In this document: piece after piece, positions 1 through 7,844 of the stretch
Layout: every line of letters begins with the position of its first letter
Position numbering within the stretch: the first letter of the stretch is position 1
Source of the DNA: Clostridia bacterium
Lineage (GTDB): Bacteria > Bacillota > Clostridia > Oscillospirales > Acutalibacteraceae
Direction: 5' to 3'
DNA: 13,032 nt
Assembly (NCBI GenBank): GCA_017442445.1
Contig: JAFRZS010000218.1
Coordinates: forward strand, 1 to 13,032
The notes under the pieces: generated by a model
Told to the model about the DNA's origin: nothing
Database searches by the model: none
What the model saw: only the letters and a program-made list of their open reading frames with translations
Made by a program: the position numbers and the translations under genes

Positions 1-3000
1 ACCATCAGGATTCTGATTGATTGTATGCTGCTTAAGACCTGCTTTAGTGATGAGGTCAAGGTCAGCTGCATCAACAGCACCGTCGAAGTTTACGTCTGCT
101 GCGAAAACTGCTGCCTCGTCAAAATCATCAGCTGTCAAGAGACCGTTAAGTGCCAATGTCAAGAGGAAGCTGTCGTCACCGTTAACAATACCGTTGCCGT
201 CAATATCACCGAAAATAACAGCTTTGTACTCTGTTGTCTTTCCGTCAGCTGTAAGGCTGATTTTTGTACCTGTAGCAATCTTTGTGCCTTCGAAAGATAC
301 AAGATAACCTTCGTCTGCTGTGAATATACCGTCAAGATTTGTGAGGTTTTCTTTAAGACCGTAAACTAATTTTTTAGAAGTATCAATTGTAGGAGCACCT
401 ATACGCTTCATCTTAGCCATAGCGTTTGCAAGAGATGTTTTTGCGCTGTTGATACTTGCCTGAGAAGCTGTGGGATTACCGAGAACTGTACCTGCAGTCT
501 TAAGAGCAGATGTAAGTGTGCTGTAAGCAGAAGCATCATAGTAAGCTTTGTTGTAAGCCTTGCTGATTGCTTCGTTGTAAGTGGTTCTCAAAGCATCCTT
601 ATTTACAGCTGTAACTCCAATATAGAGGTAATAGCCGTTGTAGTTGTGTCTGCTTCCGCGAGATGTATCCGAGTAAGCATAGAAAGTAAGCTGAGCTGAG
701 CCTGTAGAGTTTTCTTCAAGATTGTAATCAATCTTACTGTTGTAAATCTCACCAAGGTCACTATAGTTGCCTGAACACAATGATGTTTCAGTACCGTCTT
801 CTTCTATCATTTTGATAGAAAGATCAACATTTCCGTCACCGTCAGAGTTGAACTGCCAGAAACCGATCTGGAGTGTCGGAACCTCTGAAAGATTTGTTGT
901 ACGGCTTGTATCAACTGTTACAAAACCTGCACCGCTGTGTTTGATGTGTTCGTCAGCTGCGTTTGAGGAGTGATCCTTTTCGTAATAGCTTGAACCGCCA
1001 TCAGTTGCTGCTACCCAGTAGTTTTCGAATGATGATGTTCCGACTGATGAAGTCGGGGGAGCTGCTGTAAGGAAGTTTATGCTACAAGAGTGAGTACCGC
1101 CGGATATCGAATTGAAGCCTGCGCCCCAGAAGATACCGATGTTTTCAACGTTTGTTGAATAACTGTGTTCGTGGTCGATACCTACAGCAATGCTTGAACT
1201 TGAAGGTCTGTAAACATAAGAATATGCAGTAGCTGTCTTAGTTGAACCGTCTGCCAATGTGTAGGTTGCAGTCCATGTTATAACTGTACCTGAGTTTGTG
1301 CCGATACCTGATGAAAGAGCACCTGATGTGATAGTACCTGTGAAGGACTGACCGGTTGCCTTAGCACCTGATACATAGTTGTATGAGCCGCCCTTAGCAG
1401 ATGAAACGGAGCTTACTTTGATTGTAACAGCTGTTGCGTCACCACAAGCAAAGTAGATGTCGCCTGTAGCATCAGTAGCACTTGAAGTAAGAACACCGTT
1501 TGTTGTGTTTGCTCTGTCAGCATAATACTGGAAGTTTGTTGAAGAGTTAGGTGCAAGATAGATGGTTTCAGGAACATAGAATGTTACTTTTGAACCTGCA
1601 AACTTATCAACAAAGGGTAGTGCAATCTTCTTCTGAGTCGCATTTGCGATATTTTCTGCAGTAACTGTAAATGTATCTGATACTGCATCATAACCGGGGC
1701 AAGTAGCTGTGTATGTATATGTACCTGCATCGAGGATATACATATAATCATTATTGATAGGAAGGATTGTATCGCCGTTGCTGTTATTTACAACAACATT
1801 TGCGCCCTTAACATTTGTTGTGAACTGAGTTGTTGCTCTCTTGAAAGGTGATGAAGAGAGAAGGAAGGGCTGAACGTATGTGATACCGCCGTTACCGATG
1901 AAGTAAATTCTTACATATCTGTTGATATGTTTTTCGTACTCGTTAAGATCGAAAGTTGCTGTTCCGTCTGAACAATCGATTTCATCAATAGTCTTACCGT
2001 CAGCAACGATGAAACCTGTGTGAGCTTCGTCAATTTCAAAGCTGATCTGGTCTGTTTCTTCATCAACATCAACTCTTGTTACATAGGGGAAATCATAAGC
2101 TGTTGATGTAGCGTAACCGCTGAGCTCACCACGAGATGATCTTGAAGAAGCGAAGAAAGTACCGTTTGTCATAGCTGTTCTTACGTTAGCTGCTGAGTTT
2201 GAAGGCATTACGAAGAACTGAACACCCTTACCGATCTGATCAAGCTCATGAGCATCGTCTTCGCAGAAGCCGAAGATGTTTCTGCCCTGAGGTGCTAAAC
2301 GCATAAGCATCTGGTCATAGAGATATCTGTCGTTTCTTGTTCTTCCGTCGCCCTTGTTAACAAGCTCCATACCGACACATGAAGAATAGTCTTCAAAGAT
2401 CTGTACGAAATCGGAAAGGAAATCGTCGTCATAAACACCGATGTCTTCGTCAGCACCGCTCCACTCACCAACGTGGTTAAGGTGTGTAAGACCGCCTGCG
2501 TTATGGCTCTTTTCAACAGCGCTTGTGGGCCAAGTTTCAGCCATACCCATGTAGCCGTCGCCTGCATCAGCAAAGAAGTTATTAACGTGAACTTTTTTAA
2601 GACAAGCACCGTTAAGCTCATTACCGAGAGGAATGTCGATCATTTTCTGACCGTCTCTGCCGATACCCTGTAAAATCTGAGCATGTCTTGCGTTTGAAAC
2701 ACCGCGTGCTTCACCGTGAGTTGCTAATTGATACGCAAAGATTGCGTGTCTGTGCTTAGCTTCAGACCAACCGTAGTTAACTGTACCGTGGTCAGTCATA
2801 GCGATTGCATCATAACCTTTTTCATAGTAACCTTCTATCATGTCGGCAAAGTCAACGTCACCGTCACTGATGTTTGAGTGAATGTGAGTTGCACCGCGAT
2901 AGATTTCCCATGAATCCCAGTCAACTGATGCATAGGGGTTTGTGATTTTGTAATCTTTAGCACCGATATAGTCGGGGTTAGAGATTACCGCCGCGCTTGC

Positions 3001-3078
3001 AGTCGGGATAATAGCAAAGAGAGAAGATACCATAAGCATTGCCATTAAAACCGCTACAAATTTTTTGCAGATTTTCAT
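1..3078 (-). CDS. Secreted PHP-domain (CehA-like) metallohydrolase with C-terminal dockerin, 3' end outside window
   Basis: The frame is open for 1026 codons from ATG 3078 to the left edge, with AAAGGAG at 3093-3087 eight bases upstream of the start. Residues 1-29 are a signal peptide: KICKK, a hydrophobic core, then a TASAA-type cleavage site. Residues about 60-330 form a PHP domain with H65-I-H67, D72, D96-H97, E154, H164, H202 and D275-A-H277, which fits a complete set of PHP metal ligands. Ig-like or adhesive, Ser/Thr-rich modules follow (about 410-820), then a FIVAR-type helical module (about 826-891) and a type I dockerin (about 956-1017) with calcium loops D958-D969 and D995-D1006. PHP domains hydrolyse phosphoesters; the substrate here is unknown. 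The dockerin implies secretion and docking to a cohesin. Asn codons are strongly biased to AAC, unlike the neighbouring genes. Only a few C-terminal residues should be missing. Domain calls are by eye. Confidence 0.88.
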   Translation of the reverse strand, partial: MKICKKFVAVLMAMLMVSSLFAIIPTASAAVISNPDYIGAKDYKITNPYASVDWDSWEIYRGATHIHSNISDGDVDFADMIEGYYEKGYDAIAMTDHGTVNYGWSEAKHRHAIFAYQLATHGEARGVSNARHAQILQGIGRDGQKMIDIPLGNELNGACLKKVHVNNFFADAGDGYMGMAETWPTSAVEKSHNAGGLTHLNHVGEWSGADEDIGVYDDDFLSDFVQIFEDYSSCVGMELVNKGDGRTRNDRYLYDQMLMRLAPQGRNIFGFCEDDAHELDQIGKGVQFFVMPSNSAANVRTAMTNGTFFASSRSSRGELSGYATSTAYDFPYVTRVDVDEETDQISFEIDEAHTGFIVADGKTIDEIDCSDGTATFDLNEYEKHINRYVRIYFIGNGGITYVQPFLLSSSPFKRATTQFTTNVKGANVVVNNSNGDTILPINNDYMYILDAGTYTYTATCPGYDAVSDTFTVTAENIANATQKKIALPFVDKFAGSKVTFYVPETIYLAPNSSTNFQYYADRANTTNGVLTSSATDATGDIYFACGDATAVTIKVSSVSSAKGGSYNYVSGAKATGQSFTGTITSGALSSGIGTNSGTVITWTATYTLADGSTKTATAYSYVYRPSSSSIAVGIDHEHSYSTNVENIGIFWGAGFNSISGGTHSCSINFLTAAPPTSSVGTSSFENYWVAATDGGSSYYEKDHSSNAADEHIKHSGAGFVTVDTSRTTNLSEVPTLQIGFWQFNSDGDGNVDLSIKMIEEDGTETSLCSGNYSDLGEIYNSKIDYNLEENSTGSAQLTFYAYSDTSRGSRHNYNGYYLYIGVTAVNKDALRTTYNEAISKAYNKAYYDASAYSTLTSALKTAGTVLGNPTASQASINSAKTSLANAMAKMKRIGAPTIDTSKKLVYGLKENLTNLDGIFTADEGYLVSFEGTKIATGTKISLTADGKTTEYKAVIFGDIDGNGIVNGDDSFLLTLALNGLLTADDFDEAAVFAADVNFDGAVDAADLDLITKAGLKQHTINQNPDG

Positions 3079-3114
3079 AGATTGGACTCCTTTCGTATCA
3101 TAAAGATTATTTTT

Positions 3115-3129
3115 AGGATATAGTATCCT
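3115..3129. repeat. Small inverted repeat in the leader of the PHP-dockerin gene
   Basis: AGGATA and TATCCT form a 6-bp dyad with a 3-base centre. It lies between the predicted promoter and the ribosome binding site of the PHP-dockerin gene. It could be an operator or a weak hairpin, or may be chance in AT-rich DNA. Confidence 0.3.
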
Positions 3130-3146
3130 CCAATCATAATTATTTT

Positions 3147-3176
3147 AATATATTTTTTCTGAAAAATAATTCTCAA
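3147..3176 (-). promoter_or_regulatory. Possible sigma-A promoter of the PHP-dockerin gene
   Basis: On the minus strand TTGAGA (3176-3171) is separated by 18 bases from TATATT (3152-3147). This gives a leader of about 60 bases before ATG 3078. The region is very AT-rich, so other -10-like hexamers exist and the exact choice is uncertain. A promoter is expected here because a terminator (3251-3291) isolates this gene from the operon upstream. Confidence 0.4.
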
Positions 3177-3250
3177 ACAGAAAAATAAAAATAATTCATG
3201 TAAAAAAATGCTGTGTTTTTTTGTTAAAAATTAACAAATGATTTATTGAG

Positions 3251-3291
3251 AAAAAAACCTCTGAATTTGCTATAGAGAATTCAGAGGTTTT
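3251..3291 (-). terminator. Intrinsic terminator at the end of the rmlB-to-wzy operon
   Basis: A 14-bp perfect inverted repeat (3254-3267 with 3278-3291, core CCTCTGAATT) encloses a 10-base loop. Read on the minus strand it starts eight bases after the wzy-like stop codon and ends in a run of seven T (3257-3251). The plus-strand reading also ends in five T, so it could work both ways, but no plus-strand gene enters it. Confidence 0.9.
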
Positions 3292-3298
3292 TATGTAA

Positions 3299-4642
3299 TC
3301 AGGTATTTTCTTCTGTCTGACTGTTTTTTGATTTTTGAAAAATAATTAAAGCAGCCTGAGAAAGTGCAAGAATCATCATAAAGTATTGCAGAGGCTTCAA
3401 TCCGTAGAAAAGGCAGTCGGTCATGCCGCATAGGAAAAAGCCTGTTACCGATGCAAAAAGTGTAAGTGCATAGCTTCTTGCTTCCTTGTGATGCTTATAT
3501 AACTTGTACATATTTATCACAAACAGCACTCCGACGGCAAGGAAGAGAAGACCACCGATAATTCCGTTTTCAAGCAAAATCTCCATGAGAATATTGTGAG
3601 AGTGCGGTTGCTTGATATTATATGTATTGTGAAGCATATCGCGTATGTTGTTAAATCCCGTACCGTAACCGAAAATCGGCTTCTTTGCAAACATATCAAG
3701 AGAGGCTTCCCATATTTTAACTCTTAGGTTTACAGACACATCCGTACTGCTTGATAAAGTGAAAATACGTTTGATTGTGCCGGATGCAAAAATACAGATT
3801 GCAGCAAGTATTGGAGCTGCAAGATAAAACAGCTTTAATATATTTTTTCTGCCGTGGAAGAGAAGCATGAGAAATACAACAGCTAAAGCTATGTACGGAC
3901 CTCTTGAGTATGAAACAGCCGTACCGCCGAGTATCATGATCATGGAAATAAGTCCCGTGATTTTGTGCTTCTTTTCTTTTGCGAATAAGAAACAGTGAGT
4001 TGCAAAAGGCAACATTATAACCATGAAAACCGCAAAGAATATCGGATTTGAGAAGGTAGCACTTGCACGCTCTTCAATTGAGGTGAACTCTGTTCTCGGA
4101 AAATGTGCGACGAGTGAGTCGGGAAGTATAGCTATTCCGAATTTCGCAACGGCGATATTAAGCGGTTTCCAAAGAGGATTAAAGAAATCTCTGAGACCTT
4201 TTATAAGATAATCACCGTAGTGGAAAAGAAACATCTGAACAATTCCGATAAAACCTGTAATACCGCCTGAGAGAGCACCTGCGAAAATGACATTGTCAAG
4301 CTTGTTCTGAGAATCAATATTTTCAAGGATAAAAAGGTATCCCCCGAACATCAAAAGCCATGTTGCAAGGGAAGAAAGGCTTGAAATAAAGGAGTTTGTG
4401 AAAATCACACCTACAATCATCCAGAGAATAAAAATAAAGATTGATGCTGTGAATTTATCTTCTTTTTGTAAGAAGTTACGTTTTTTTATTTTGCTTTTGA
4501 CAGCAAAAACAGCACCGATTAAAGTAAGAATCGGTGCGAAGTATTCAGGCAGTAAGGCTGCCGATAAAAACATAAAGGGAACAAAATGCCACAGTTCTTT
4601 TTTATGTTTAGTCAAGTTACTGTTCAGCCGATGAATCGGCAT
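3299..4642 (-). CDS. O-antigen ligase / polysaccharide polymerase family (Wzy_C) membrane protein
   Basis: A polytopic membrane protein of 447 residues from ATG 4642, with about ten hydrophobic segments. Family signatures are R192 in ERASATFSNP, SRGPY at 246-250 at the head of the Wzy_C region, R307 and W311, PIFGYGTGF at 322-330, and HSHN at 347-350 followed by a Gly-rich helix. Members polymerise or ligate lipid-linked glycans on the outer face of the membrane. In a Gram-positive the likely job is joining or polymerising a surface polysaccharide or wall glycan. It is the last gene of the five-gene operon and overlaps the TVP38-like gene by 26 bases. The start is unsettled: the GAGGAGG motif directly abuts ATG 4642, and the alternatives TTG 4666 and TTG 4615 lack a convincing ribosome binding site. 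Translational coupling is likely. Whether it acts as ligase or polymerase cannot be told from sequence. Confidence 0.85.
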   Translation of the reverse strand: MPIHRLNSNLTKHKKELWHFVPFMFLSAALLPEYFAPILTLIGAVFAVKSKIKKRNFLQKEDKFTASIFIFILWMIVGVIFTNSFISSLSSLATWLLMFGGYLFILENIDSQNKLDNVIFAGALSGGITGFIGIVQMFLFHYGDYLIKGLRDFFNPLWKPLNIAVAKFGIAILPDSLVAHFPRTEFTSIEERASATFSNPIFFAVFMVIMLPFATHCFLFAKEKKHKITGLISMIMILGGTAVSYSRGPYIALAVVFLMLLFHGRKNILKLFYLAAPILAAICIFASGTIKRIFTLSSSTDVSVNLRVKIWEASLDMFAKKPIFGYGTGFNNIRDMLHNTYNIKQPHSHNILMEILLENGIIGGLLFLAVGVLFVINMYKLYKHHKEARSYALTLFASVTGFFLCGMTDCLFYGLKPLQYFMMILALSQAALIIFQKSKNSQTEENT

Positions 4643-5342
4643 CCTCCTCGTTGCTATTTTTGCCAATAAAGAATTTTTTGTAAATGATTAAACCTATTCC
4701 TGCAAGAACGGCAGTTATGCCAAATATTATCGCAGAGGCAAGGTAGTTTTCCTGAACCAACTCGCTTCCGCACCAAGTTGATGTTATGATTGACGGAATT
4801 CTTGCAATAGTCGTAATCAGGAAAAATTTAGACAGCTTCATATCCGTAAAGCACACAAGATAGGTTATGATATCCTTAGGTGTTGCGGGGATAAGATAAA
4901 CAGCAAATAATGTAGCTGAAAGCTTTTTTGAATCCTGAAGGAATTTCAGATTCTTGATTTTGTCTAAAGGCACAAAGACATCAAGCATTTTTGTGCCGAA
5001 AATTTTTGTAAATGCGACAATTACAAGTGAACCGATAAAAGTACCTAAACTGCAATAGAGAAGTCCGCCCCAGGTGCCGAAGGCATAACCTGCGCCGATT
5101 TCAAGAGGCTCTGCGGGAATAACCTTTATTACAGTCTGAAAGGCACGGACAAAGACAAAAACCAATCTGCTTATCGGCCCGAATTGGTCAAGCCAGGCTT
5201 TGAAAGTCTTGTTGTCTTTTACGATGGCTGCAAAGTCATCTGCAAAGAAAACGTAAAGCAGGACAATACCGGTCAGAAGCAAGAGGAAAAATGTTATAAC
5301 TACGGAACGCTTTATCCATATATTTTTTTTAGAATTTTCCAT
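4617..5342 (-). CDS. TVP38/TMEM64 (DedA-like, VTT domain) membrane protein
   Basis: A 241-residue integral membrane protein. A basic N-terminus precedes a first transmembrane segment (about 11-33). The central domain holds two family-type re-entrant motifs: IPAEPLEIGAGYAFG at 75-89, followed by a Gly-rich helix, and IPATPKDIITY at 151-161. A last transmembrane helix (about 201-222) leads to an acidic tail. The family is linked to transport of lipids such as undecaprenyl phosphate or phospholipids across membranes. Its position between a glycosyltransferase and a Wzy_C protein would suit recycling of a lipid carrier, but that is inference from context. A TGAGGA ribosome binding site lies nine to ten bases before the ATG, and the gap from the GT8 gene is 19 bases. 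The length is normal for the family. Confidence 0.88.
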   Translation of the reverse strand: MENSKKNIWIKRSVVITFFLLLLTGIVLLYVFFADDFAAIVKDNKTFKAWLDQFGPISRLVFVFVRAFQTVIKVIPAEPLEIGAGYAFGTWGGLLYCSLGTFIGSLVIVAFTKIFGTKMLDVFVPLDKIKNLKFLQDSKKLSATLFAVYLIPATPKDIITYLVCFTDMKLSKFFLITTIARIPSIITSTWCGSELVQENYLASAIIFGITAVLAGIGLIIYKKFFIGKNSNEEDADSSAEQ

Positions 5343-5361
5343 GTTTTTAAATCCTCAGAGC

Positions 5362-6147
5362 TTATAGCTTCTTATAATAGTCAAAATAGGGGTTAAGAAT
5401 ACCGTCGTATGTGGGATTCCAGGGTTTTTCCGAGCCGTTATAATGAATTATTGATGTGTTACGATCAACCCAATCAAGACTTATGTGACGGTTATAATGC
5501 TTGTATGTTTTCTCATCAAGATTATAAACTCGCGCATCAAGAAAGAGGATTTTTCCGTCGAAAAGTGCGTTGATAACATCCTGGTCGGCAAGATAAAGTG
5601 TTTTTGCGTTTTTTCTGATGAAATTAAAAATTTCTTCTGTTGTAATGACTTTTCGCATAAGCTCAACATTTATCAGAAGAACACCTGCGTTTATATACTT
5701 GCTTTTCTTATTCATTTTCAGACGCGCAAGGTTGATTGCGTTGACAAATCCGAAAAGGTGAGGAGCACCTGCCATGACGAAATTATCCATGGGAATATTA
5801 TATAAATCCGTAAGCGGTTTTAAAATAACAGTATCGGGATCAATATATAATATCCTGTCAACATCAGGAGGAAGGAATTCACAAAGAAGCAATCTGTAAT
5901 AAGTTTCTTTTGTGAGTCTTTTCAAGACTGGGGCGCCCTTTAAAAGAGATGCCTTTATGATTATCGGGTGAATTTCAACTCTGCTTTCATCAACGGACTG
6001 TCTGATTTTCGCAAAATCGTTTTCAGTAAGAGAAGAATGAGCGACATACAAGTGGAAAGAACTGTCCTTATCATTATGCATCAAGGATTTAAGCATAACG
6101 GTAAGAGGGTAGATGTAATTTGAGTCAAGAGTGACAAGTATATTCAT
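5362..6147 (-). CDS. Family 8 glycosyltransferase (GT8)
   Basis: A soluble 261-residue retaining glycosyltransferase with a GT-A fold. Its GT8 landmarks in order are an N-terminal NILVTLDSNY nucleotide-binding strand, the metal-binding DPD at 103-105 in YIDPDTVI, NAGVLLIN at 153-160, DQD at 188-190, and HYNGSEKPW at 235-243. These are the hallmarks of bacterial galactosyl- or glucosyltransferases that use UDP-sugars. The acceptor cannot be read from sequence. There is no signal peptide or membrane segment, so it acts on the cytoplasmic side, presumably on a lipid-linked glycan that the Wzy_C protein later polymerises or transfers. AGGAAG upstream of ATG 6147 is a moderate ribosome binding site. 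An ATG at 6153 is followed at once by a stop, so it is not the start. The gap from the GH13 gene is 25 bases. Confidence 0.92.
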   Translation of the reverse strand: MNILVTLDSNYIYPLTVMLKSLMHNDKDSSFHLYVAHSSLTENDFAKIRQSVDESRVEIHPIIIKASLLKGAPVLKRLTKETYYRLLLCEFLPPDVDRILYIDPDTVILKPLTDLYNIPMDNFVMAGAPHLFGFVNAINLARLKMNKKSKYINAGVLLINVELMRKVITTEEIFNFIRKNAKTLYLADQDVINALFDGKILFLDARVYNLDEKTYKHYNRHISLDWVDRNTSIIHYNGSEKPWNPTYDGILNPYFDYYKKL

Positions 6148-6172
6148 TTACATACGCTTCCTTTGTTATTTA

Positions 6173-7831
6173 TTACCACAAATATACTCTTGTTTCGTAA
6201 GGTTTGAGTGTGAAACCGTTATCGACTACTGTTTCATCGTCATAGTTTTTAAGTACAAGCTCACCTGAAGACAAATCAAAACCTTTAGGAGCTTTGAATT
6301 TAACTGCTTTTTCGGTAAATGAAGAAACAACAAGAAGTCTTCTGCCTTCATAGTTTCTTTCATAGACAAAAATTTTGCTGCTGCATTTATTATGCTCTTT
6401 GTAGTCGCCGTAGATTACAATCGGATTTTCTTTCCTGAATTTTAAAAGCTTTCTGTAGAAATTAAGAATTGAATCAGGATCTTTATCTGCATCCTCAACA
6501 TTTATTTCCGTATAGTTGGGGTTTACGCTGAACCAGGGAGTACCCGTAGTAAAACCGCCGTTTTCTTCAGATGTCCATTGAACCGGAGTTCTTGAGTTTT
6601 CACGCGATGCACGGTTTGTGATTTTGAGAATTGTTTTATCAGAAAGCCCTAAGGATTTGAACATTCTGTAGTTGTTGAAGGTGAGAACATCTTTGAACTG
6701 CTCAAAGCTGTCAAGAGTAATGTTGGTCATACCGATTTCCTGTCCCTGATAAATAAAGGGAGTACCGCTTTGGAGAATATACATAGCCGCAAGCATTTTT
6801 CCGCTTTCAACTCTGTATTTAAGACTGCCGTAACGGTTGATAATTCTCGGGTGGTCATGGTTTTCGATATAAAGTGCATTCCAGGCTGTTTTGTAAAGTT
6901 TTTTCTGCCAGTTGGAATAAACCTTCTTTAATTTTCGAAGATTAAAGGGCATGTGTACCCAATCGGTAAAAAGACAGTCAGCTTCCATGTGCTGAAAATG
7001 GAACATCATATCGAGTGTTTGATTTTCACCCTCGGTGATAAATTTCTTAGCTTTTTTAGGTGTCATCATCGGAGCTTCACCGACAACGAAGCAATCGTAT
7101 TTATCAAGAACATCTTTTCTCATTTCCATAAGATATTCATGAAGGTGAGGGCCGTTTGAATAATGCTCCATACCGCAAGCGGCAGGAATGGGGAAGCCGT
7201 TGGGAAGACCTTCGGCTTTTGAAATATATGTAATAACGTCCTCTCTGAAGCCGTCAACACCTAAATCAAGCCAGAAACGGAGAATACTCTTAACTTCTTC
7301 CCTGACCTTAGGATTATCCCAGTTAAGATCGGGCTGACCTTCAGAAAACACGTGAAGATAGTATTCATCTAAATCTTCATTGTATTTCCAAGCCTTGCCC
7401 TCAAAGAGTGAAATCCAGTTGTTAGGACGTTTCTTGCCTTTACCTTTTCTCCAGAAATAATAGTCATGATAAGGGTTATCGTGACCTTTTTTACTCTCCT
7501 TGAACCATTCGCATTCATCAGAAGTATGGTTTACAACAAGGTCCATGATTATTTTTAAATCTCTCTTGTGAGCTTCCTTAATAAGCACCTTGAACTGCTC
7601 AAGGGTACCGTATTCGGGAGAAATATTTTTATAGTCTGCAATATCATAGCCGTAGTCGGCATTGGGTGAGGGGTAAAGGGGTGAAAACCAGATAGCATCA
7701 ACATTAAGACTTTTGATGTAATCAAGTTTTTCAATAATACCGCCTAAATCACCTATACCGTCGCCGTTTGAGTCTTTAAAGCTTCTCGGCCATATCTGAT
7801 AAACAGAAATTTCTTTATACCAATTTTTCAT
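6173..7831 (-). CDS. GH13 alpha-glucosidase, oligo-1,6-glucosidase-like
   Basis: A complete 552-residue cytoplasmic GH13 enzyme of the oligo-1,6-glucosidase/dextran glucosidase/trehalose-6-phosphate hydrolase group. Visible features are YQIWPRSF at 11-18, the calcium loop D20-N22-D24-D28, DLVVNHTS (97-104, conserved region I), GVDGFREDV with nucleophile D198, acid/base E252 in VGEAP, and D326 in ENHDHPR. It releases glucose from non-reducing ends of short alpha-glucans. Val199, directly after the nucleophile, is the residue usually seen in alpha-1,6-specific members, where alpha-1,4 enzymes usually have Thr. This favours isomalto-oligosaccharides or panose as substrates, but does not exclude trehalose-6-phosphate. 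There is no signal peptide. It lies 13 bases after rmlB, with TAGGTG upstream of ATG 7831. An alpha-glucosidase inside a surface-polysaccharide operon is odd. Confidence 0.93.
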   Translation of the reverse strand: MKNWYKEISVYQIWPRSFKDSNGDGIGDLGGIIEKLDYIKSLNVDAIWFSPLYPSPNADYGYDIADYKNISPEYGTLEQFKVLIKEAHKRDLKIIMDLVVNHTSDECEWFKESKKGHDNPYHDYYFWRKGKGKKRPNNWISLFEGKAWKYNEDLDEYYLHVFSEGQPDLNWDNPKVREEVKSILRFWLDLGVDGFREDVITYISKAEGLPNGFPIPAACGMEHYSNGPHLHEYLMEMRKDVLDKYDCFVVGEAPMMTPKKAKKFITEGENQTLDMMFHFQHMEADCLFTDWVHMPFNLRKLKKVYSNWQKKLYKTAWNALYIENHDHPRIINRYGSLKYRVESGKMLAAMYILQSGTPFIYQGQEIGMTNITLDSFEQFKDVLTFNNYRMFKSLGLSDKTILKITNRASRENSRTPVQWTSEENGGFTTGTPWFSVNPNYTEINVEDADKDPDSILNFYRKLLKFRKENPIVIYGDYKEHNKCSSKIFVYERNYEGRRLLVVSSFTEKAVKFKAPKGFDLSSGELVLKNYDDETVVDNGFTLKPYETRVYLW

Positions 7832-7844
7832 AATTCACACCTAC

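Noticed and set aside
17..973. Plus-strand open frames across the left end (for example 17-307, 25-369, 767-973)
   Set aside because: They lie opposite a continuous 1026-codon minus-strand frame with clear domains and lack ribosome binding sites; they are shadows of that gene.
3079..3298. Riboswitch or small RNA gene in the longest intergenic stretch
   Set aside because: Apart from the terminator, the 15-base dyad and the promoter-like hexamers it is plain A/T-rich sequence with no multi-stem structure visible.
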